Source: Pseudorasbora parva (lineage: Eukaryota > Chordata > Actinopteri > Cypriniformes > Gobionidae). From it: DNA of 64,000 nucleotides. The position numbers and the translations under genes were made by a program. The stretch is from NCBI RefSeq assembly GCF_024679245.1, contig NC_090185.1, positions 3,443,464-3,507,463 on the forward strand, read 5' to 3'. The notes beneath the pieces are model-generated. The model worked only from the letters and a program-made list of their open reading frames with translations. It was not told where the DNA came from and made no database searches. Shown in pieces: positions 28,128 to 42,069 of the stretch (within the stretch, counting starts at the first letter, position 1; each line of letters begins with the position of its first letter).

Positions 28128-29584
28128 GCACAATTACTACAGTGTATACTATTACGTAAAAGTGTGAATTATTCAATTATCACATGAAGTCAAAAATGAA
28201 CAAAAATTCAAAATTACGACAGTGTATACTATTACGTAAAAGTGACATTTTTCAATTATCTCAAAAACATCTAAATGGCCAAAAATGCACAATTACTACA
28301 GTGTATAATATTACGTAAAAGTGAAATTATTCAATTATGACATGAAGTCAAAATTAACAAAAATTCAAAATTACGACAGTGTATACTATTACGTAAAATT
28401 GACATTTTTCAATTATCTCAAAAACATCTAAATGGACAAAAATGCACAATTACTACAGTGTATACTATTACGTAAAAGTGAAATTATTCAATTATCACAT
28501 GAAGTCAAAATGAACAAAAATTAAAAATTACGACAGTGTATACTATTACGTAAAATTGCAATTTTTCAGTTTTCTCAAAAACATCTAAATGGACAAAAAT
28601 GCACAATTACTACAGTGTATACTATTACATAAGAGTGTGAATTATTCAATTATCACATGAAGTCAAAAATGAACAAAAATTCAAAATTACGACAGTGTAT
28701 ACCATTACGTAAAAGTGACATTTATCAATTGTCTCAAAAACATCTAAATGGACAAAAATAAACAAATACTACAGTGTATACTATTACGTAAAAGGGAAAT
28801 TATTCAATTATCACATGAAGTAAAAAATGAACAAAAATTTCAAAATTACGACAGTGTATACTATTACGTAAAAGTGACATTTTTCAATTATCTCAAAAAC
28901 ATCTAAATGGACAAAAATGCACAATTACTACAGTGTATACTATTAAGTAAAAGTGAAATTATTCAATAATCACATGAAGTCAAAATGGACAAAAATTCAA
29001 AATTACGACAGTGTATACTATTACGTAAAAGTGACATTTTTTAATTATCTCAAAAACATCTAAATAGACAAAAATGCACAATTACTACAGTGTATACTAT
29101 TACATAAGAGTGTGAATTATTCAATTATCACATGAAGTCAAAAATGAACAAAAATTCAAAATTACGACAGTGTATACTATTACGTAAAAGTGACATTTTT
29201 CAATTATCTCAAAAACATCTAAATGGACAAAAATGCACAATTACTACAGTGTATACTATTACGTAAAAGTGTGAATTATTCAATTATCACATGAAGTCAA
29301 AATGGACAAAAATTCAAAATTACCACAGCGTATACTATTACGTAAAAGTGACATTTTTCAATTATCTCAAAAACATCTAAATGGACAAAAATGCACAATT
29401 ACTACAGTGTATACTTTTACGTAAAAGTGTGAATTATTCAATTATCACATGAAGTCAAAATGGACAAAAATTCAAAATTACGACAGTGTATACTATTACG
29501 TAAAAGTGACATTTTTCAATTATCTCAAAAACATCTAAATGGACAAAAATTCACAATTACTACAGTGTATACTATTACGTAAAA
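28128..29584 (+). repeat. Satellite segment matching the right 2.6 kb HOR
   Basis: This piece matches 34.7-36.1 kb at a constant offset of 6560. It shares GGCC (28277), the rare TTTATCAATTGTC (28721), CAATAATCACATG (near 28964), AAATAGAC and TACTTTTACG (near 29413). It is a detached copy of the 2612 bp unit lying between the two 4.4 kb blocks. Confidence 0.8.
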
Positions 29585-32500
29585 GTGAAATTATTCAATT
29601 ATCACATGAAGTAAAAAATGAACAAAAAATTCAAAATTACGACAGTGTATACTATTACGTAAAAGTGACATTTTTCAATTATCTCAAAAACATCTAAATG
29701 GACAAAAATGCACAATTACTACAGTGTATACTATTACGTAAAAGTGAAATTATTCAATTATCACATGAAGTCAAAATGAACAAAAATTAAAAATTACGAC
29801 AGTGTATACTATTACGTAAATTTGCAATTTTTCAATTTTCTCAAAAACATCTAAATGGACAAAAATGCACAATTACTACAGTGTATACTATTACGTAAAA
29901 GTGAAATTATTCAATTATGACATGAAGTCAAAATTAACAAAAATTCAAAATTACGACAGTGTATACTATTACGTAAAATTGCAATTTTTCAATTTTCTCA
30001 AAAACATCTAAATGGACAAAAATTCACAATTACTACAGTGTATACTATTACATAAGAGTGTGAATTATTCAATTATCACATGAAGTCAAAAATAAACAAA
30101 AATTCAAAATTACGACAGTGTATACCATTACGTAAAAGTGACATTTTTCAATTATCTCAAAAACATCTAAATGGACAAAAATAAACAAATACTACAGTAT
30201 ATACTATTACGTAAAAGTGAAATTATTCAATTATCACATGAAGTCAAAATGGACAAAAATTCAAAATTACGACAGTGTATACTATTACGTAAAAGTGACA
30301 TTTTTCAATTATCTCAAAAACATCTAAATGGACAAAAATGCACAATTACTACAGTGTATACTATTACGTAAAAGTGAAATTATTCAATTATCACATGAAG
30401 TCAAAATGGACAAAAAATCAAAATTACGACAGTGTATACTATTACGTAAAAGTGACATTTTTCAATTATCTCAAAAACATCTAAATGGACAAAAATGCAC
30501 AATTACTACAGTGTATACTATTACATAAGAGTGTGAATTATTCAATTATCACATGAAGTCAAAAATGAACAAAAATTCAAAATTACGACAGTGTATACTA
30601 TTACGTAAAAGTGACATTTTTCAATTATCTCAAAAACATCTAAATGGACAAAAATGCACAATTACTACAGTGTATACTATTACGTAAAAGTGAAATTATT
30701 CAATTATGACATGAAGTCAAAATTAACAAAAATTCAAAATTACGACAGTGTATACTATTACGTAAAAGTGACATTTTTCAATTATCTCAAAAACATCTAA
30801 ATGGACAAAAATGCACAATTACTACAGTGTATACTATTACGTAAAAGTGAAATTATTCAATTATCACATGAAGTCAAAATGAACAAAAATTAAAAATTAC
30901 GACAGTGTATACTATTACGTAAAATTGCAATTTTTCAGTTTTCTCAAAAACATCTAAATGGACAAAAATGCACAATTACTACAGTGTATACTATTACATA
31001 AGAGTGTGAATTATTCAATTATCACATGAAGTCAAAAATGAACAAAAATTCAAAATTACGACAGTGTATACCATTACGTAAAAGTGACATTTTTCAATTG
31101 TCTCAAAAACATCTAAATGGACAAAAATAAACAAATACTACAGTGTATACTATTACGTAAAAGGGAAATTATTCAATTATCACATGAAGTAAAAAATGAA
31201 CAAAAATTTCAAAATTACGACAGTGTATACTATTACGTAAAAGTGACATTTTTCAATTATCTCAAAAACATCTAAATGGACAAAAATGCACAATTACTAC
31301 AGTGTATACTATTACGTAAAAGTGAAATTATTCAATTATGACATGAAGTCAAAATTAACAAAAATTCAAAATTACGACAGTGTATACTATTACGTAAAAT
31401 TGCAAGTTTTCAATTTTCTCAAAAACATCTAAATGGACAAAAATTCACAATTACTACAGTGTATACTATTACATAAGAGTGTGAATTATTCAATTATCAC
31501 ATGAAGTCAAAAATAAACAAAAATTCAAAATTACGACAGTGTATACCATTACGTAAAAGTGACATTTTTCAATTATCTCAAAAACATCTAAATGGACAAA
31601 AATAAACAAATACTACAGTATATACTATTACGTAAAAGTGAAATTATTCAATTATCACATGAAGTCAAAATGGACAAAAATTCAAAATTACGACAGTGTA
31701 TACTATTACGTAAAAGTGACATTTTTCAATTATCTCAAAAACATCTAAATGGACAAAAATGCACAATTACTACAGTGTATACTATTACGTAAAAGTGAAA
31801 TTATTCAATTATCACATGAAGTCAAAATGGACAAAAATTCAAAATTACGACAGTGTATACTATTACGTAAAAGTGACATTTTTCAATTATCTCAAAAACA
31901 TCTAAATGGACAAAAATGCACAATTACTACAGTGTATACTATTACATAAGAGTGTGAATTATTCAATTATCACATGAAGTCAAAAATGAACAAAAATTCA
32001 AAATTACGACAGTGTATACTATTACGTAAAAGTGACATTTTTCAATTATCTCAAAAACATCTAAATGGCCAAAAATGCACAATTACTACAGTGTATAATA
32101 TTACGTAAAAGTGAAATTATTCAATTATGACATGAAGTCAAAATTAACAAAAATTCAAAATTACGACAGTGTATACTATTACGTAAAATTGACATTTTTC
32201 AATTATCTCAAAAACATCTAAATGGACAAAAATGCACAATTACTACAGTGTATACTATTACGTAAAAGTGAAATTATTCAATTATCACATGAAGTCAAAA
32301 TGAACAAAAATTAAAAATTACGACAGTGTATACTATTACGTAAAATTGCAATTTTTCAGTTTTCTCAAAAACATCTAAATGGACAAAAATGCACAATTAC
32401 TACAGTGTATACTATTACATAAGAGTGTGAATTATTCAATTATCACATGAAGTCAAAAATGAACAAAAATTCAAAATTACGACAGTGTATACCATTACGT

Positions 32501-34131
32501 AAAAGTGACATTTTTCAATTGTCTCAAAAACATCTAAATGGACAAAAATAAACAAATACTACAGTGTATACTATTACGTAAAAGGGAAATTATTCAATTA
32601 TCACATGAAGTAAAAAATGAACAAAAATTTCAAAATTACGACAGTGTATACTATTACGTAAAAGTGACATTTTTCAATTATCTCAAAAACATCTAAATGG
32701 ACAAAAATGCACAATTACTACAGTGTATACTATTAAGTAAAAGTGAAATTATTCAATTATCACATGAAGTCAAAATGGACAAAAATTCAAAATTACGACA
32801 GTGTATACTATTACGTAAAAGTGACATTTTTCAATTATCTCAAAAACATCTAAATGGACAAAAATGCACAATTACTACAGTGTATACTTTTACGTAAAAG
32901 TGTGAATTATTCAATTATCACATGAAGTCAAAATGGACAAAAATTCAAAATTACGACAGTGTATACTATTACGTAAAAGTGACATTTTTTAATTATCTCA
33001 AAAACATCTAAATAGACAAAAATGCACAATTACTACAGTGTATACTATTACATAAGAGTGTGAATTATTCAATTATCACATGAAGTCAAAAATGAACAAA
33101 AATTCAAAATTACGACAGTGTATACTATTACGTAAAAGTGACATTTTTCAATTATCTCAAAAACATCTAAATGGACAAAAATGCACAATTACTACAGTGT
33201 ATACTATTACGTAAAAGTGTGAATTATTCAATTATCACATGAAGTCAAAATGGACAAAAATTCAAAATTACCACAGTGTATACTATTACGTAAAAGTGAC
33301 ATTTTTCAATTATCTCAAAAACATCTAAATGGACAAAAATGCACAATTACTACAGTGTATACTTTTACGTAAAAGTGTGAATTATTCAATTATCACATGA
33401 AGTCAAAATGGACAAAAATTCAAAATTACGACAGTGTATACTATTACGTAAAAGTGACATTTTTCAATTATCTCAAAAACATCTAAATGGACAAAAATTC
33501 ACAATTACTACAGTGTATACTATTACGTAAAAGTGAAATTATTCAATTATCACATGAAGTCAAAATGAACAAAAATTAAAAATTACGACAGTGTATACTA
33601 TTACGTAAATTTGCAATTTTTCAATTTTCTCAAAAACATCTAAATGGACAAAAATGCACAATTACTACAGTGTATACTATTACATAAGAGTGAAATTATT
33701 CAATTATCACATGAAGTAAAAAATGAACAAAAAATTCAAAATTACGACAGTGTATACTATTACGTAAAAGTGACATTTTTCAATTATCTCAAAAACATCT
33801 AAATGGACAAAAATGCACAATTACTACAGTGTATACTATTACGTAAAAGTGAAATTATTCAATTATGACATGAAGTCAAAATTAACAAAAATTAAAAATT
33901 ACGACAGTGTATACTATTACGTAAAATTGCAATTTTTCAATTTTCTCAAAAACATCTAAATGGACAAAAATGCACAATTACTACAGTGTATACTATTACA
34001 TAAGAGTGTGAATTATTCAATTATCACATGAAGTCAAAAATGAACAAAAATTCAAAATTACGACAGTGTATACCATTACGTAAAAGTGACATTTTTTCAA
34101 TTATCTCAAAAACATGTAAATGGACAAAAAT
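29585..34131 (+). repeat. 4.5 kb repeat block, second copy
   Basis: This matches 23740-28127. CAGTATATAC monomers start at 30171 and 31592, again 1421 bp apart. The GGCC site expected near 30646 by offset is GGAC here, so that landmark is lost or not yet gained. An extra monomer near 32820-32977 carries TACTTTTACG. The match ends at 34131, where the next head is TAAACAAATAC and not GCACAATTAC. Confidence 0.85.
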
Positions 34132-34836
34132 AAACAAATACTACAGTGTATACTATTACGTAAAAGTGACATTTTTCAATTATCTCAAAAACATCTAAAT
34201 GGACAAAAATGCACAATTACTACAGTGTATACTATTAAGTAAAAGTGAAATTATTCAATTATCACATAAAGTCAAAATGGACAAAAATTCAAAATTACGA
34301 CAGTGTATACTATTACGTAAAAGTGACATTTTTCAATTATCTCAAAAAAACATCTAAATGGACAAAAATGCACAATTACTACAGTGTATACTATTACATA
34401 AGAGTGTGAATTATTCAATTATCACATGAAGTCAAAAATGAACAAAAATTCAAAATTACGACAGTGTATACTATTACGTAAAAGTGACATTTTTCAATTA
34501 TCTCAAAAACATCTAAATGGACAAAAATGCACAATTACTACAGTGTATACTATTACGTAAAAGTGTGAATTATTCAATTATCACATGAAGTCAAAAATAA
34601 ACAAAAATTCAAAATTACGACAGTGTATACTATTACGTAAAAGTGACATTTTTCAATTATCTCAAAAACATCTAAATGGACAAAAATGCACAATTACTAC
34701 AGTGTATACTATTACATAAGAGTGTGAATTATTCAATTATCACATGAAGTCAAAAATGAACAAAAATTCAAAATTACGACAGTGTATACTATTACGTAAA
34801 AGTGACATTTTTCAATTATCTCAAAAACATCTAAAT
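32067..34836 (+). repeat. Right HOR unit, copy 1 (2770 bp)
   Basis: I phased this unit on the GGCC landmark. It is colinear with the next unit at an offset of 2770 up to about 32.82 kb and 2612 after about 32.98 kb, so it holds one monomer more. At three sites it has the common base where copies 2 and 3 share a rare one: TTACGTAA near 32100, TTTTTCAATTGTC near 32511, and CAATTATC near 32755. It contains a chimeric half-unit at 34120-34198. Confidence 0.85.
34120..34198 (+). repeat. Chimeric half-unit: A head, B tail (right HOR copy 1)
   Basis: The head TAAACAAATACTAC (type A) is joined through the core to GTGACATTTTTC (type B). It follows a B half with the CATGTAAATGG tail and precedes an A half with TTAAGTAA. 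It has the same structure as 17290-17368, in a different context. Confidence 0.87.
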
Positions 34837-37448
34837 GGCCAAAAATGCACAATTACTACAGTGTATAATATTATGTAAAAGTGAAATTATTCAATTATGA
34901 CATGAAGTCAAAATTAACAAAAATTCAAAATTACGACAGTGTATACTATTACGTAAAATTGACATTTTTCAATTATCTCAAAAACATCTAAATGGACAAA
35001 AATGCACAATTACTACAGTGTATACTATTACGTAAAAGTGAAATTATTCAATTATCACATGAAGTCAAAATGAACAAAAATTAAAAATTACGACAGTGTA
35101 TACTATTACGTAAAATTGCAATTTTTCAGTTTTCTCAAAAACATCTAAATGGACAAAAATGCACAATTACTACAGTGTATACTATTACATAAGAGTGTGA
35201 ATTATTCAATTATCACATGAAGTCAAAAATGAACAAAAATTCAAAATTACGACAGTGTATACCATTACGTAAAAGTGACATTTATCAATTGTCTCAAAAA
35301 CATCTAAATGGACAAAAATAAACAAATACTACAGTGTATACTATTACGTAAAAGGGAAATTATTCAATTATCACATGAAGTAAAAAATGAACAAAAATTT
35401 CAAAATTACGACAGTGTATACTATTACGTAAAAGTGACATTTTTCAATTATCTCAAAAACATCTAAATGGACAAAAATGCACAATTACTACAGTGTATAC
35501 TATTAAGTAAAAGTGAAATTATTCAATAATCACATGAAGTCAAAATGGACAAAAATTCAAAATTACGACAGTGTATACTATTACGTAAAAGTGACATTTT
35601 TTAATTATCTCAAAAACATCTAAATAGACAAAAATGCACAATTACTACAGTGTATACTATTACATAAGAGTGTGAATTATTCAATTATCACATGAAGTCA
35701 AAAATGAACAAAAATTCAAAATTACGACAGTGTATACTATTACGTAAAAGTGACATTTTTCAATTATCTCAAAAACATCTAAATGGACAAAAATGCACAA
35801 TTACTACAGTGTATACTATTACGTAAAAGTGTGAATTATTCAATTATCACATGAAGTCAAAATGGACAAAAATTCAAAATTACCACAGTGTATACTATTA
35901 CGTAAAAGTGACATTTTTCAATTATCTCAAAAACATCTAAATGGACAAAAATGCACAATTACTACAGTGTATACTTTTACGTAAAAGTGTGAATTATTCA
36001 ATTATCACATGAAGTCAAAATGGACAAAAATTCAAAATTACGACAGTGTATACTATTACGTAAAAGTGACATTTTTCAATTATCTCAAAAACATCTAAAT
36101 GGACAAAAATTCACAATTACTACAGTGTATACTATTACGTAAAAGTGAAATTATTCAATTATCACATGAAGTCAAAATGAACAAAAATTAAAAATTACGA
36201 CAGTGTATACTATTACGTAAATTTGCAATTTTTCAATTTTCTCAAAAACATCTAAATGGACAAAAATGCACAATTACTACAGTGTATACTATTACATAAG
36301 AGTGAAATTATTCAATTATCACATGAAGTAAAAAATGAACAAAAAATTCAAAATTACGACAGTGTATACTATTACGTAAAAGTGACATTTTTCAATTATC
36401 TCAAAAACATCTAAATGGACAAAAATGCACAATTACTACAGTGTATACTATTACGTAAAAGTGAAATTATTCAATTATGACATGAAGTCAAAATTAACAA
36501 AAATTAAAAATTACGACAGTGTATACTATTACGTAAAATTGCAATTTTTCAATTTTCTCAAAAACATCTAAATGGACAAAAATGCACAATTACTACAGTG
36601 TATACTATTACATAAGAGTGTGAATTATTCAATTATCACATGAAGTCAAAAATGAACAAAAATTCAAAATTACGACAGTGTATACCATTACGTAAAAGTG
36701 ACATTTTTTCAATTATCTCAAAAACATGTAAATGGACAAAAATAAACAAATACTACAGTGTATACTATTACGTAAAAGTGACATTTTTCAATTATCTCAA
36801 AAACATCTAAATGGACAAAAATGCACAATTACTACAGTGTATACTATTAAGTAAAAGTGAAATTATTCAATTATCACATAAAGTCAAAATGGACAAAAAT
36901 TCAAAATTACGACAGTGTATACTATTACGTAAAAGTGACATTTTTCAATTATCTCAAAAAAACATCTAAATGGACAAAAATGCACAATTACTACAGTGTA
37001 TACTATTACATAAGAGTGTGAATTATTCAATTATCACATGAAGTCAAAAATGAACAAAAATTCAAAATTACGACAGTGTATACTATTACGTAAAAGTGAC
37101 ATTTTTCAATTATCTCAAAAACATCTAAATGGACAAAAATGCACAATTACTACAGTGTATACTATTACGTAAAAGTGTGAATTATTCAATTATCACATGA
37201 AGTCAAAAATAAACAAAAATTCAAAATTACGACAGTGTATACTATTACGTAAAAGTGACATTTTTCAATTATCTCAAAAACATCTAAATGGACAAAAATG
37301 CACAATTACTACAGTGTATACTATTACATAAGAGTGTGAATTATTCAATTATCACATGAAGTCAAAAATGAACAAAAATTCAAAATTACGACAGTGTATA
37401 CTATTACGTAAAAGTGACATTTTTCAATTATCTCAAAAACATCTAAAT
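34837..37448 (+). repeat. Right HOR unit, copy 2 (2612 bp)
   Basis: The unit length of 2612 bp equals 33 half-units, that is 16.5 monomers. The odd number comes from the A/B chimera at 36732-36810. It shares with copy 3 the rare variants TTATGTAA near 34872, TTTATCAATTGTC at 35281 and CAATAATCACATG near 35525, at exactly 2612 bp spacing, so these two are the closest pair. Confidence 0.88.
36732..36810 (+). repeat. Chimeric half-unit: A head, B tail (right HOR copy 2)
   Basis: This lies exactly 2612 bp after 34120-34198, with the same join and the same flanks. It was inherited with the HOR rather than formed again. Confidence 0.87.
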
Positions 37449-39227
37449 GGCCAAAAATGCACAATTACTACAGTGTATAATATTATGTAAAAGTGAAATT
37501 ATTCAATTATGACATGAAGTCAAAATTAACAAAAATTCAAAATTACGACAGTGTATACTATTACGTAAAATTGACATTTTTCAATTATCTCAAAAACATC
37601 TAAATGGACAAAAATGCACAATTACTACAGTGTATACTATTACGTAAAAGTGAAATTATTCAATTATCACATGAAGTCAAAATGAACAAAAATTAAAAAT
37701 TACGACAGTGTATACTATTACGTAAAATTGCAATTTTTCAGTTTTCTCAAAAACATCTAAATGGACAAAAATGCACAATTACTACAGTGTATACTATTAC
37801 ATAAGAGTGTGAATTATTCAATTATCACATGAAGTCAAAAATGAACAAAAATTCAAAATTACGACAGTGTATACCATTACGTAAAAGTGACATTTATCAA
37901 TTGTCTCAAAAACATCTAAATGGACAAAAATAAACAAATACTACAGTGTATACTATTACGTAAAAGGGAAATTATTCAATTATCACATGAAGTAAAAAAT
38001 GAACAAAAATTTCAAAATTACGACAGTGTATACTATTACGTAAAAGTGACATTTTTCAATTATCTCAAAAACATCTAAATGGACAAAAATGCACAATTAC
38101 TACAGTGTATACTATTAAGTAAAAGTGAAATTATTCAATAATCACATGAAGTCAAAATGGACAAAAATTCAAAATTACGACAGTGTATACTATTACGTAA
38201 AAGTGACATTTTTTAATTATCTCAAAAACATCTAAATAGACAAAAATGCACAATTACTACAGTGTATACTATTACATAAGAGTGTGAATTATTCAATTAT
38301 CACATGAAGTCAAAAATGAACAAAAATTCAAAATTACGACAGTGTATACTATTACGTAAAAGTGACATTTTTCAATTATCTCAAAAACATCTAAATGGAC
38401 AAAAATGCACAATTACTACAGTGTATACTATTACGTAAAAGTGTGAATTATTCAATTATCACATGAAGTCAAAATGGACAAAAATTCAAAATTACCACAG
38501 TGTATACTATTACGTAAAAGTGACATTTTTCAATTATCTCAAAAACATCTAAATGGACAAAAATGCACAATTACTACAGTGTATACTTTTACGTAAAAGT
38601 GTGAATTATTCAATTATCACATGAAGTCAAAATGGACAAAAATTCAAAATTACGACAGTGTATACTATTACGTAAAAGTGACATTTTTCAATTATCTCAA
38701 AAACATCTAAATGGACAAAAATTCACAATTACTACAGTGTATACTATTACGTAAAAGTGAAATTATTCAATTATCACATGAAGTAAAAAATGAACAAAAA
38801 ATTCAAAATTACGACAGTGTATACTATTACGTAAAAGTGACATTTTTCAATTATCTCAAAAACATCTAAATGGACAAAAATGCACAATTACTACAGTGTA
38901 TACTATTACGTAAAAGTGAAATTATTCAATTATCACATGAAGTCAAAATGAACAAAAATTAAAAATTACGACAGTGTATACTATTACGTAAATTTGCAAT
39001 TTTTCAATTTTCTCAAAAACATCTAAATGGACAAAAATGCACAATTACTACAGTGTATACTATTACATAAGAGTGAAATTATTCAATTATCACATGAAGT
39101 AAAAAATGAACAAAAAATTCAAAATTACGACAGTGTATACTATTACGTAAAAGTGACATTTTTCAATTATCTCAAAAACATCTAAATGGACAAAAATGCA
39201 CAATTACTACAGTGTATACTATTACGT
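37300..39227 (+). repeat. Segment colinear with 49630-51557
   Basis: At offset 12330 the subtype order is the same, including TACTTTTACG (38585 and 50915), AATTACCACAG, GTAAATTTGC (near 38990 and 51318) and the TTACATAAGAGTGAAATT monomer. Rare variants of copies 2 and 3 (TTTATCAATTGTC, CAATAATC) are absent at 50223 and about 50465, so the distant copy branched before those changes or was converted. Confidence 0.75.
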
Positions 39228-39581
39228 AAAAGTGAAATTATTCAATTATGACATGAAGTCAAAATTAACAAAAATTAAAAATTACGACAGTGTATACTAT
39301 TACGTAAAATTGCAATTTTTCAATTTTCTCAAAAACATCTAAATGGACAAAAATGCACAATTACTACAGTGTATACTATTACATAAGAGTGTGAATTATT
39401 CAATTATCACATGAAGTCAAAAATGAACAAAAATTCAAAATTACGACAGTGTATACCATTACGTAAAAGTGACATTTTTTCAATTATCTCAAAAACATGT
39501 AAATGGACAAAAATAAACAAATACTACAGTGTATACTATTACGTAAAAGTGACATTTTTCAATTATCTCAAAAACATCTAA
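37449..39581 (+). repeat. Right HOR unit, copy 3 (right end replaced)
   Basis: This is colinear with copy 2 at offset 2612 to about 38.78 kb, then about 2770 after one added monomer (of the GTAAAAAATGAAC type) near 38784-38940. It ends with the chimeric half-unit at 39503-39581. The next monomer is the ATAAGTTTGTG type, which belongs to the left HOR family, so the unit is cut short there. Confidence 0.83.
39503..39581 (+). repeat. Chimeric half-unit: A head, B tail (right HOR copy 3)
   Basis: This is the third inherited copy, 2771 bp after the second. The left flank is the same, but the right flank changes to the ATAAGTTTGTG monomer, so a second breakpoint lies at or just after this half-unit. 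Confidence 0.85.
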
Positions 39582-39599
39582 ATGGACAAAAATGCACAA

Positions 39600-40490
39600 T
39601 TACTACAGTGTATACTATTACATAAGTTTGTGAATTATTCAATTATCACATGAAGTCAAAAATGAACAAAAATTCAAAATTACGACAGTGTATACTATTA
39701 CGTAAAAGTGACATTTTTCAATTATCTCAAAAACATCTAAATGGCCAAAAATGCACAATTACTACAGTGTATAATATTACGTAAAAGTGAAATTATTCAA
39801 TTATGACATGAAGTCAAAATTAACAAAAATTCAAAATTACGACAGTGTATACTATTACGTAAAATTGACATTTTTCAATTATCTCAAAAACATCTAAATG
39901 GACAAAAATGCACAATTACTACAGTGTATACTATTACGTAAAAGTGAAATTATTCAATTATCACATGAAGTCAAAATGAACAAAAATTAAAAATTACGAC
40001 AGTGTATACTATTACGTAAAATTGCAATTTTTCAGTTTTCTCAAAAACATCTAAATGGACAAAAATGCACAATTACTACAGTGTATACTATTACATAAGA
40101 GTGTGAATTATTCAATTATCACATGAAGTCAAAAATGAACAAAAATTCAAAATTACGACAGTGTATACCATTACGTAAAAGTGACATTTTTCAATTGTCT
40201 CAAAAACATCTAAATGGACAAAAATAAACAAATACTACAGTGTATACTATTACGTAAAAGGGAAATTATTCAATTATCACATGAAGTAAAAAATGAACAA
40301 AAATTTCAAAATTACGACAGTGTATACTATTACGTAAAAGTGACATTTTTCAATTATCTCAAAAACATCTAAATGGACAAAAATGCACAATTACTACAGT
40401 GTATACTATTAAGTAAAAGTGAAATTATTCAATTATCACATGAAGTCAAAATGGACAAAAATTCAAAATTACGACAGTGTATACTATTAC
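39600..40490 (+). repeat. Segment linking right array to left HOR family
   Basis: This matches about 12800-13690 at a constant offset of 26801. It shares ATAAGTTTGTG (39622 and 12821), GGCC (39743 and 12942), AATTGTCTC, AAAAGGG, the AAAAATTTCAAAATT tail and TTAAGTAA. ATAAGTTTGTG otherwise occurs only at 1764 and 4606. The match ends where this copy has GTGACATTTTTTAATT and AAATAGAC. Confidence 0.8.
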
Positions 40491-42069
40491 GTAAAAGTGA
40501 CATTTTTTAATTATCTCAAAAACATCTAAATAGACAAAAATGCACAATTACTACAGTGTATACTATTACATAAGAGTGTGAATTATTCAATTATCACATG
40601 AAGTCAAAAATGAACAAAAATTCAAAATTACGACAGTGTATACTATTACGTAAAAGTGACATTTTTCAATTATCTCAAAAACATCTAAATGGACAAAAAT
40701 GCACAATTACTACAGTGTATACTATTACGTAAAAGTGTGAATTATTCAATTATCACATGAAGTCAAAATGGACAAAAATTCAAAATTACCACAGTGTATA
40801 CTATTACGTAAAAGTGACATTTTTCAATTATCTCAAAAACATCTAAATGGACAAAAATTCACAATTACTACAGTGTATACTATTACGTAAAAGTGAAATT
40901 ATTCAATTATCACATGAAGTAAAAAATGAACAAAAAATTCAAAATTACGACAGTGTATACTATTACGTAAAAGTGACATTTTTCAATTATCTCAAAAACA
41001 TCTAAATGGACAAAAATGCACAATTACGACAGTGTATACTATTACGTAAAAGTGACATTTTTCAATTATCTCAAAAACATCTAAATGGACAAAAATGCAC
41101 AATTACTACAGTGTATACTATTACATAAAAGTGAAATTATTCAATTATCACATGAAGTCAAAATGGACAAAAATTCAAAATTACGACAGTGTATACTATT
41201 ACGTAAAAGTGACATTTTTCAATTATCTCAAAAACATCTAAATGGACAAAAATTCACAATTACTACAGTGTATACTATTACGTAAAAGTGAAATTATTCA
41301 ATTATCACATGAAGTAAAAAATGAACAAAAAATTCAAAATTACGACAGTGTATACTATTACGTAAAAGTGACATTTTTCAATTATCTCAAAAACATCTAA
41401 ATGGACAAAAATGCACAATTACTACAGTGTATACTATTACGTAAAAGTGAAATTATTCAATTATGACATGAAGTCAAAATTAACAAAAATTAAAAATTAC
41501 GACAGTGTATACTATTACGTAAAATTGCAATTTTTCAATTTTCTCAAAAACATCTAAATGGACAAAAATTCACAATTACTACAGTGTATACTATTACATA
41601 AGAGTGTGAATTATTCAATTATCACATGAAGTCAAAAATAAACAAAAATTCAAAATTACGACAGTGTATACCATTACGTAAAAGTGACATTTTTCAATTA
41701 TCTCAAAAACATCTAAATGGACAAAAATAAACAAATACTACAGTATATACTATTACGTAAAAGTGAAATTATTCAATTATCACATGAAGTCAAAATGGAC
41801 AAAAATTCAAAATTACGACAGTGTATACTATTACGTAAAAGTGACATTTTTCAATTATCTCAAAAACATCTAAATGGACAAAAATGCACAATTACTACAG
41901 TGTATACTATTACATAAGAGTGTGAATTATTCAATTATCACATGAAGTCAAAAATGAACAAAAATTCAAAATTACGACAGTGTATACTATTACGTAAAAG
42001 TGACATTTTTCAATTATCTCAAAAACATCTAAATGGCCAAAAATGCACAATTACTACAGTGTATAATAT
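40491..42069 (+). repeat. Mixed satellite segment
   Basis: The monomers are normal and of the right-hand types. It includes the AAATAGAC monomer (about 40530), AATTACCACAG near 40787, a chimeric half-unit at 41006, and the four-monomer module of the TTACATAAAAG monomer (41085) followed 632 bp later by the CAGTATATAC monomer (41717). The same 632-633 bp spacing occurs at 778/1410, 3620/4252, 11835/12467 and 48672/49304. Confidence 0.75.
41006..41084 (+). repeat. Chimeric half-unit: GCAC head of A, rest B
   Basis: It begins ATGCACAATTACGACAG: the GCAC of type A is followed within ten bases by the ACGAC of type B, and the remainder is B. The switch is thus just left of the 27 bp core. A normal A half follows at 41085, so this is another odd half-unit. 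Confidence 0.82.
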
